Shown here one piece after another: positions 15,222-20,280 of a DNA stretch of 20,280 nt. Each line of letters begins with the position of its first letter. Within the stretch, counting starts at the first letter, position 1. The notes under the pieces were generated by a model. The model had not been told where the DNA came from and searched no databases. It saw only the letters and a list, made by a program, of their open reading frames with translations. Source of the stretch: CAYPJE01 sp964410945 (GTDB lineage: Bacteria > Fidelibacterota > Marinisomatia > Marinisomatales > TCS56); assembly GCA_964410945.1 (NCBI GenBank), contig CAYPJE010000050.1, positions 1 to 20,280 of the forward strand, read 5' to 3'. A program made the position numbers and the translations under genes.

Positions 15222-16895
15222 TTATAGCCGCTTGAATGACAAATACCCCCAGCGTAAGGGGAAATAATTCATTATTCCGTTGAATATGAGGATACCGGCC
15301 GTGAATACCCAGAATCCCGTGCCAGGATATCCGGATTGGAGAAATCGCAGCATGCTGATCATTGCCACAAGCATGATTCCCAGGTAGGCCAGACTGATCA
15401 GTATGGTTATTATGCCACCAATTCCCGATACGATCCGCATTGGATTGGTTTCATTATACAATGGGAAAACCGCTCCCAACCCCAAAGACAGGCTGGTGAG
15501 TGTAATACTCATAAGAAATAATAGAAATGAAGACAATAACAGTAATTCCATACTCTGGTCCAGCAGTATTCCCGAGAGTACTGCTACCATTTCAGACAGG
15601 ATGAAGAAAAATATGGCTGACAACCAGAATTTCTGCTTCAAAACCTGACCCATTGAAACCGGTGATGACAACAAAATCCATCGGTTACGTCCCTCCAGGC
15701 TGACCAGGGGATAAACAAATCTGGTGATCAGGCTGGCCAGGATAAATCCGGCAAATCCGAAATTCAGGATGGATAATAACCGGTTCCAGAAGAATCCAGC
15801 GCCCTGCAGCGTATGCTGGACACGGGATAAATTTCCTATATATATGATTATCATCAAAAGGAACAGGAGAAATTGGATCCATTGCTGGGGTGTCCGGATA
15901 AACTGCAGCAGTTCCTTGGCCACCAATGCCTGGGATTTATTTTTCAGTCCATATGATTTTATCAGCAGTGTACTGCTTTCTACCCTGGTGGTTGTGATCA
16001 TTCTTGACCGGGCCTGCAATACCTGCCACCCGGTATAATACCAACTGCGCACTACCAGCAATAATAATTCGCGCACCAGCAGGGCCGAGGTAAACAGCAG
16101 ACTTCCATAGAATGCCAGATCCCGGTAATTGCCTTGAGAAAAGGCGGCAAACAGGCTGGTAAACCAATAACTGGGCAACAGCGGGAAGGGAATCCGGCTG
16201 AGGTTGGCCGTATAGCGGCTCAAATAGCGCAGATTTGATACTTCACCGGCAACCACCAGATCGGCCTGGTTGAATTGGCGGTATACAATTACCAGTACAG
16301 TAATAAAGATTAATACCGCAACAAAACTGATCCGCAATCGGACAACCTTAGACACCCGGACCAGGGGAACCAGCAGTAACAGGGCCGTACCTCCGGCAAT
16401 CAAAATCAGTGGAATCAAACCAGCAGTTGACAGTAGAAACAAGGCACCGCCGGCTAACTCCTTAACCGTTCCATATGATAATATCAATGGTAGTCCCAGA
16501 ATCACAATCGCCCAGGAGGAAAAAATCAGATTATCGGTCAATTTTACTCGAAAAACCTCCTCATGGGACAAGGCCGCGGTAAATAAAAATTCCACTTCCC
16601 GGGAACGATAGAAAGTCGAGAAGGCTGCGATCAGGTTTGATACGATCAGCAGCATGAAAATGGCAGTCCAGCCCATATTGAATAAGCGATCCAGCAACAA
16701 TTGTCCGATTTCTCCCTGCGATAGCAGGAAGTTAAAAGCAGCAATGAATAATCGGTAGGCGCCCCATTCGACACCAATCAGAATCAGTACTGACACACCC
16801 ACTTCCACCCAGCGCCGCCAGGTACTGGCCTGCAGGCTGTTCCGCAACCGTTGATAACGGAGCGGGAAAAATATTCTAGTGAGTGCCAGGCTCAT
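15222..16895 (-). CDS. ABC-2-type transporter permease
   Basis: A 557-residue highly hydrophobic protein with about 12 predicted membrane segments, in two similar halves of roughly six each, split by a soluble loop around 280-325 ('QARSRMITTTRVESSTLLIK'). It resembles the large 'putative ABC exporter' permeases (ABC-2 superfamily) that pair with a separate ATPase. The cytosolic stretch 'KNKSQALVAKELLQFIRTPQQW' repeats the pattern seen before the first helix and is typical of these proteins. Its start overlaps the ATPase stop (ATGA), so the two are translationally coupled. It likely exports a lipid, peptide or other compound across the inner membrane; the substrate is unknown. Transcription ends near a 6-bp inverted repeat (AAGCGG/CCGCTT) that overlaps the stop codon and lacks a T run. 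Confidence 0.88.
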   Translation of the reverse strand: MSLALTRIFFPLRYQRLRNSLQASTWRRWVEVGVSVLILIGVEWGAYRLFIAAFNFLLSQGEIGQLLLDRLFNMGWTAIFMLLIVSNLIAAFSTFYRSREVEFLFTAALSHEEVFRVKLTDNLIFSSWAIVILGLPLILSYGTVKELAGGALFLLSTAGLIPLILIAGGTALLLLVPLVRVSKVVRLRISFVAVLIFITVLVIVYRQFNQADLVVAGEVSNLRYLSRYTANLSRIPFPLLPSYWFTSLFAAFSQGNYRDLAFYGSLLFTSALLVRELLLLVVRSWYYTGWQVLQARSRMITTTRVESSTLLIKSYGLKNKSQALVAKELLQFIRTPQQWIQFLLFLLMIIIYIGNLSRVQHTLQGAGFFWNRLLSILNFGFAGFILASLITRFVYPLVSLEGRNRWILLSSPVSMGQVLKQKFWLSAIFFFILSEMVAVLSGILLDQSMELLLLSSFLLFLMSITLTSLSLGLGAVFPLYNETNPMRIVSGIGGIITILISLAYLGIMLVAMISMLRFLQSGYPGTGFWVFTAGILIFNGIMNYFPLRWGYLSFKRL

Positions 16896-17626
16896 CCCAC
16901 CTGGTTTTCCTCATTCACAATGGTCAGAAAAATATCTTCCAGAGAACTGTTGGCATCGGCTTCCGTACGTAGAACATCCATATTTCCGGTACGCACAATT
17001 TCACCATGATCGATGATGCCTACCCGGTGACAAATCTCCTGGGCAATCTCCAGGGTGTGGGTCGACATAAGGACCGTCATCCCCAACTTACATTTTTCAA
17101 CCAGCAACTTCTTTACCGCCCTGATACTTACCGGATCCAAGCCAACCATGGGTTCATCCACAATCAGAATAGCCGGTTCGTGAATAAAAGCGGAAGTAAA
17201 AACAATTTTCTGTCGCATGCCATGGGAATAGGTCTCGATCCTGTCATCCAGCCAGGCCCCGAACTGAAAGGCATCGTGGTACTCTATAATACGCAGGTCA
17301 ACCAATTCCGAATTAACATCATACAGTAATCCTACAAAATGAAGGTATTCCCGTCCGGTCAATTTCTCATACAGATAGGGCGTATCCGGTATATAGGCCG
17401 TGATTCGTTTGGCTTCCTCCGGATTATCCGACAGGTCTATTCCACCCAGCTGAATTCCGCCCTGATCCGGCTGCAGCAGACCGGCTACCATTTTCAGGGT
17501 TGTTGTTTTACCGGCACCATTCGGGCCAAGAAACCCGAACAGTTCGCCCGATTGTATTTCCAGTGATAAGTCCTTTACAGCCTGGACAGTATCATATTTT
17601 TTAGCAATATTATTAATATTAATCAT
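16892..17626 (-). CDS. ABC transporter ATP-binding protein
   Basis: A 244-residue ATPase of the CcmA/drug-export-like group: Walker A 'GPNGAGKT' at 34-41, signature 'SHGMRQK' at 133-139 (an LSGGQ variant), Walker B 'ILIVDE' at 152-157, D-loop 'GLDP' at 161-164 and switch H189 in 'STHTLE'. At the Q-loop position the sequence is 'AYIPDTP', with Asp (D80) where most ABC ATPases have Gln; related ABC-2 ATPases often show 'YLPDEP' here, so this looks like a subfamily trait. It powers the permease encoded next (4-bp overlap). No good Shine-Dalgarno precedes the ATG. It lies 36 bp after the transglutaminase-like gene and is probably in the same transcript. Confidence 0.95.
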   Translation of the reverse strand: MININNIAKKYDTVQAVKDLSLEIQSGELFGFLGPNGAGKTTTLKMVAGLLQPDQGGIQLGGIDLSDNPEEAKRITAYIPDTPYLYEKLTGREYLHFVGLLYDVNSELVDLRIIEYHDAFQFGAWLDDRIETYSHGMRQKIVFTSAFIHEPAILIVDEPMVGLDPVSIRAVKKLLVEKCKLGMTVLMSTHTLEIAQEICHRVGIIDHGEIVRTGNMDVLRTEADANSSLEDIFLTIVNEENQVG

Positions 17627-17662
17627 ACTAGAGTTTTTTTGAATTATTCATCTTCCGGGAGT

Positions 17663-19135
17663 TCATTTATATTCGATGATTCGCATTTTTATCTGTCCCA
17701 ACAGCGGCATTAAGGCGGTCAGATTATTAAAATCACCTTCCAGTAATGATACATGCGTGGCATCGGCAATATGCTGTCCGAAGGTCGGATCAACCGCAAT
17801 CCAGTGATTATCCAACAGAACCGAGGGCCAGGCATGGTAGAGAAATTGGCCATCCAGGTAGACCACCCCCATATTCACACGGGTGGGAATTCCCAGGCTG
17901 CGGCTCAGAGCGGTGAACAGGGTTGTATGTTCGCTGCAGTCACCAACCTTCTTATTCAATATTTCGTAAGCCGATGCCAGGTTGGCCACCGGCACTTTTG
18001 CCAGATTGGAGAAAACCCAGTCTACCAACTGGTCGATCTGTTCACTGCGACTCGCCGCAGTGGTGGTAATCTGTCTGGCCTGGGCAATAATCTGGGGATG
18101 GTCAGACTGGATCAGTGCGGTGTGCCAGAGGAAGGGCCGCAGACTGATCGTACTGCCATCGACTGGTGCTGATGACAACCTGAAAATTCTTTCACCGTTT
18201 GATTCGGTACGTAGATAAAAATTCTTTAGCGGTTCAGGAATAGTCGGCCCCAGCCCGTCAATACCTAAATCCAGCCGTGTGATCTCCCGGGGATTGATAA
18301 TTCTCCCTTCCACTGGCACGGCATAAAAATCGGCAATATCAAATCCGCTTAACTCGACCGCACCATCAATTGCCCCCGAAACATCGGTGCGCTCCAGCAC
18401 CATGCCCATCAGACCTTCTTCGCGCCAGGTAACGCCATCGTCATCGAGCCACAGGTAGGATGGTAAATCACCGTAGTTTATTCGGATTTTATTTAACCGC
18501 AATACCAGGGAATCAATTACCAGTTCCGCCTTTCCCAGATGCTCAATCAGCAGCTCGATACTCTCCTGTGACAGGGGCTCATAGATGGGTAATATTAAAC
18601 GGTCCCCCTCACTGATGCCCCGCTGAGCCAGCAAATGCTTGATGGCCAGACTCGGATAAGCTTCACGGGGAATCGGCAGCTCCATGGCAATCGTATCGTT
18701 GGACTCTATCCGCCGGGCATGCACGACATCGCCTTCCACTTCACCGGTTATTCGCGTGGAATACAACCCGGAATTTATCTGCCAGTCAAAAGACCGGAAA
18801 CGGAACAGAGAATCAACAACTGCCCGCGATGTAGTTGTAACTTTCACCGGCATTCCGACAATAACGGTGTTAAAATCGATATGATTGTCGACTTTGTACC
18901 CGCCAGACTCCAGATTGCTGATTGAAGAATAAGAATACCCCACCTTCCGACCATTCATCTTTATATTCATCCATTCCATCTCATCGGGCAGTTTTTCAAG
19001 GCCGGTGGACAGGGACAAATAGGCAGTACCGCTACGCTGGGCATAAAACCGCTGCCACAGCCCAATAACCAATACCAGCCAGATCAAGGATAATGCGATT
19101 GTATAAATTCCGCGAGGCCAGGTTGTCTTCAACAT
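17663..19135 (-). CDS. Membrane-anchored transglutaminase-like protein
   Basis: A 490-residue protein with one N-terminal membrane segment (about 10-28, 'IYTIALSLIWLVLVIGLW') and a long periplasm-facing part. The first 350 residues are beta-rich and not recognised with confidence. The C-terminal part (about 365-465) is a transglutaminase-like (papain-fold) core: C400 in 'VGDCSEHTTLFTALSRSLGI', H434 in 'LYHAWPSVLL' and D449 in 'WIAVDPTFGQ' make a full catalytic triad. In bacteria such domains act as proteases, peptide-processing enzymes or cross-linkers; which applies here is not known. The gene leads an operon with an ABC ATPase and permease, which suggests work on an exported product. Start: GGAG lies only 2 bases before the ATG, and a TTG directly follows, so the exact start is slightly uncertain. 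A TATTAT at 19149-19154 may be the -10. Confidence 0.88.
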   Translation of the reverse strand: MLKTTWPRGIYTIALSLIWLVLVIGLWQRFYAQRSGTAYLSLSTGLEKLPDEMEWMNIKMNGRKVGYSYSSISNLESGGYKVDNHIDFNTVIVGMPVKVTTTSRAVVDSLFRFRSFDWQINSGLYSTRITGEVEGDVVHARRIESNDTIAMELPIPREAYPSLAIKHLLAQRGISEGDRLILPIYEPLSQESIELLIEHLGKAELVIDSLVLRLNKIRINYGDLPSYLWLDDDGVTWREEGLMGMVLERTDVSGAIDGAVELSGFDIADFYAVPVEGRIINPREITRLDLGIDGLGPTIPEPLKNFYLRTESNGERIFRLSSAPVDGSTISLRPFLWHTALIQSDHPQIIAQARQITTTAASRSEQIDQLVDWVFSNLAKVPVANLASAYEILNKKVGDCSEHTTLFTALSRSLGIPTRVNMGVVYLDGQFLYHAWPSVLLDNHWIAVDPTFGQHIADATHVSLLEGDFNNLTALMPLLGQIKMRIIEYK

Positions 19136-19221
19136 AACTCCGGTTTATATAATAGCGAATCTAAGGATATCGCCGGAGGATTGGAAATTGAAGATTGGAG
19201 ATTTAATATTTACAACACTTC

Positions 19222-19287
19222 TGTCACCCTGAGCCAGTCGAAGGGTGGAATTCAGGATATGTATGCTTCGACAAGCTCAGCCCGACA
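19222..19287. repeat. REP-like imperfect inverted repeat
   Basis: Arms at 19222-19243 (TGTCACCCTGAGCCAGTCGA...) and 19266-19287 (CTTCGACAAGCTCAGCCCGA...) match as inverted copies at 17 of 22 positions, with a 22-nt loop. The left arm contains its own smaller hairpin (CACCCT/AGGGTG). This CCTGAGC...TCGAAGGGTG style is a widespread intergenic repeat in draft genomes of many bacteria. It sits downstream of the sorting-domain gene and may serve as its terminator or mRNA stabiliser. The rest of 19136-19378 shows no gene. Confidence 0.7.
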
Positions 19288-19378
19288 TATTAATAAAGTA
19301 ATTATGATCAGGAAGGCACAAACACTAATCAAAAATCATTAGTAATCTGTTCACTATCTACTGACCAATGACCAGCCC

Positions 19379-20203
19379 CTACTTCACAAATGCCATCTTG
19401 ATCACCCGGGCGTTCGAACCGGCCTGCAGCCGGGCAAAATAAATTCCGGTGGATACCGCCCGACCCTGATCGTCAATTCCATTCCAGGTGAAGTTGTAAT
19501 AACCGGCTTCCTGCCGGCCTGCTTCCATGGTGGAAATGATCCGGCCCCGCAGATCGTAAATCACCAGGATAACATCGGATTGTTCCGGCAGGCCGTAACG
19601 GATAACTGTGGACGGGTTGAACGGGTTGGGATAATTCTGGTCCAGGCAGAATTCCCGGGGCAGGATTTCCGGTACTTCCACACCAACGGCGTACTGGCTG
19701 AAATAGGCTTTTACACCGGCATAGTTCACATCGGCCAGCCGGTAATCATAGGTCTGCCTGGCTTCAACTGTTTTATCCACATAGCTGTATTCGGTCCGGC
19801 GGGTGACACTGCCCTGTCCCTGCAATTCCGCACAGGTGATATAACTGGCGATTTCGCTCCACAGGCCATCGCTAATATTGGACCGTTCAATAATAAAGCC
19901 CAGGTTGTAGGTCTCGCTTTCGGTAACCCAGGTTACCAGGACCGAGCCGTTGTTTTCATCACTGACGGCATCGAAAAAGGAAATGGTCACCGGCAGACTG
20001 ACATCACCTCCACCATTAGGTGTTACACAAACGTCGTCGGAACTTGCTGCAGTGAAAATACCACCACTGGAAACGGTAATTTCACCGGAACAGAGGTAGG
20101 CCCCGGAGGGCTGTGTCCAACTGGCACCGGAAGGTATGGTTATCGCGCTGGTGGCGTAAGAAAGGCTAAGGATAAGGCTGAGGCTGAGGATTGTGGTTCG
20201 CAT
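19379..20203 (-). CDS. Small secreted protein with C-terminal T9SS/FlgD-like sorting domain
   Basis: A 274-residue exported protein. It has a signal peptide (Leu/Ser-rich core, ending near YATSA), a short beta-rich N-terminal part (about 21-70, 'GEITVSSGGIFTA') with two or three Cys, then the 'SLPVTISFFDAVSDENNGSV' FN3-like module common in proteins of this group. The C-terminal ~85 residues begin 'NYPNPFNPSTVIRYGLPEQS' and continue 'VILVIYDLRGRI', 'FTWNGIDDQGRAVSTGIYFA', ending 'KMAFVK': the type IX secretion sorting domain/FlgD Ig-like fold. It should cross the outer membrane and be surface-attached or released. No enzymatic domain is visible. ATG at 20203 is preferred over the in-frame ATG at 20215, because a TATAAT lies so close upstream that 20215 would fall at or before the transcription start, and GGGAA precedes 20203. 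Confidence 0.85.
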   Translation of the reverse strand: MRTTILSLSLILSLSYATSAITIPSGASWTQPSGAYLCSGEITVSSGGIFTAASSDDVCVTPNGGGDVSLPVTISFFDAVSDENNGSVLVTWVTESETYNLGFIIERSNISDGLWSEIASYITCAELQGQGSVTRRTEYSYVDKTVEARQTYDYRLADVNYAGVKAYFSQYAVGVEVPEILPREFCLDQNYPNPFNPSTVIRYGLPEQSDVILVIYDLRGRIISTMEAGRQEAGYYNFTWNGIDDQGRAVSTGIYFARLQAGSNARVIKMAFVK

Positions 20204-20217
20204 GTTATTTCCCATTT

Positions 20218-20223
20218 ATTATA
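20218..20223 (-). promoter_or_regulatory. Putative -10 box of the sorting-domain gene
   Basis: A perfect TATAAT on the minus strand, about 15 bases before the preferred start codon at 20203. No convincing TTGACA-like -35 is seen at the matching distance. The remaining sequence to 20280 is AT-rich and shows no other feature. Confidence 0.4.
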
Positions 20224-20280
20224 CTTGTCATCGTATATCTAGATTATTCATGATTCATTAAATTCAGAAGAAGTGGAAGG

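Noticed and set aside
15177..15240. T-tailed terminator after the ABC permease
   Set aside because: The AAGCGG/CCGCTT pair overlaps the stop codon but is followed by CACACTAGT, not a T run, on the minus strand.
17628..17651. Seven-codon minus-strand frame (MNNSKKL) between the transglutaminase-like and ATPase genes
   Set aside because: Too short, no separate support; most likely chance in an A-rich spacer.

Overview
The window looks like a chromosomal segment from a Gram-negative bacterium of the FCB (Fibrobacterota-Chlorobiota-Bacteroidota) superphylum or an allied candidate phylum such as Marinimicrobia, KSB1 or Calditrichota. The main clue is the secreted protein at the right end, whose C-terminus has the 'NYPNPFNPST' start and ~85-residue Ig-like fold typical of type IX secretion/FlgD-like sorting domains. 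Large secreted Lam-G/FN3 proteins and a TolC/RND efflux system (outer membrane present) agree with this. The exact phylum cannot be fixed from the sequence. A run of exactly 100 N at 6072-6171 shows this is a scaffolded draft or metagenome assembly. Every gene found is on the minus strand, so the window is best read from right to left.

Right end to 15.2 kb: a small secreted protein with a C-terminal sorting domain (19379-20203), then a REP-like inverted repeat, then a three-gene operon of a membrane-anchored transglutaminase-like protein, an ABC ATPase and an ABC-2-type permease (19135-15222; the last two overlap by ATGA). Next is a compact efflux operon (15111-8835): TetR regulator, TolC-like outer-membrane channel, lipoprotein membrane-fusion protein and RND pump. 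A clear 18-bp TetR-type palindrome lies just upstream of the regulator, so the operon is probably self-repressed and induced by a ligand.

Centre: asnA (aspartate-ammonia ligase, 8552-7422) with its own terminator, a structured intergenic stretch, and a one-piece tmRNA gene (ssrA, 6982-6632) whose predicted tag is Ala + ADYGYMAAA. Directly against the tmRNA 3' end sits a repeat cassette (6630-5974): two near-identical copies of a compound repeat flanking a small intact GIY-YIG nuclease gene, with the assembly gap inside one copy. This is the most unusual feature of the window.

Left end: two co-directional secreted-protein genes. The first encodes a 531-residue protein ending in a peptidase S74 intramolecular chaperone domain (5682-4087). 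The second is a very large multidomain surface protein (4027 to beyond position 1, at least 1342 codons) with FN3-like, carboxypeptidase-regulatory-like and Lam-G-like domains and two Ser/Thr-rich alternating beta segments reminiscent of pore-forming toxins. It is open across its whole visible length and runs off the left edge.
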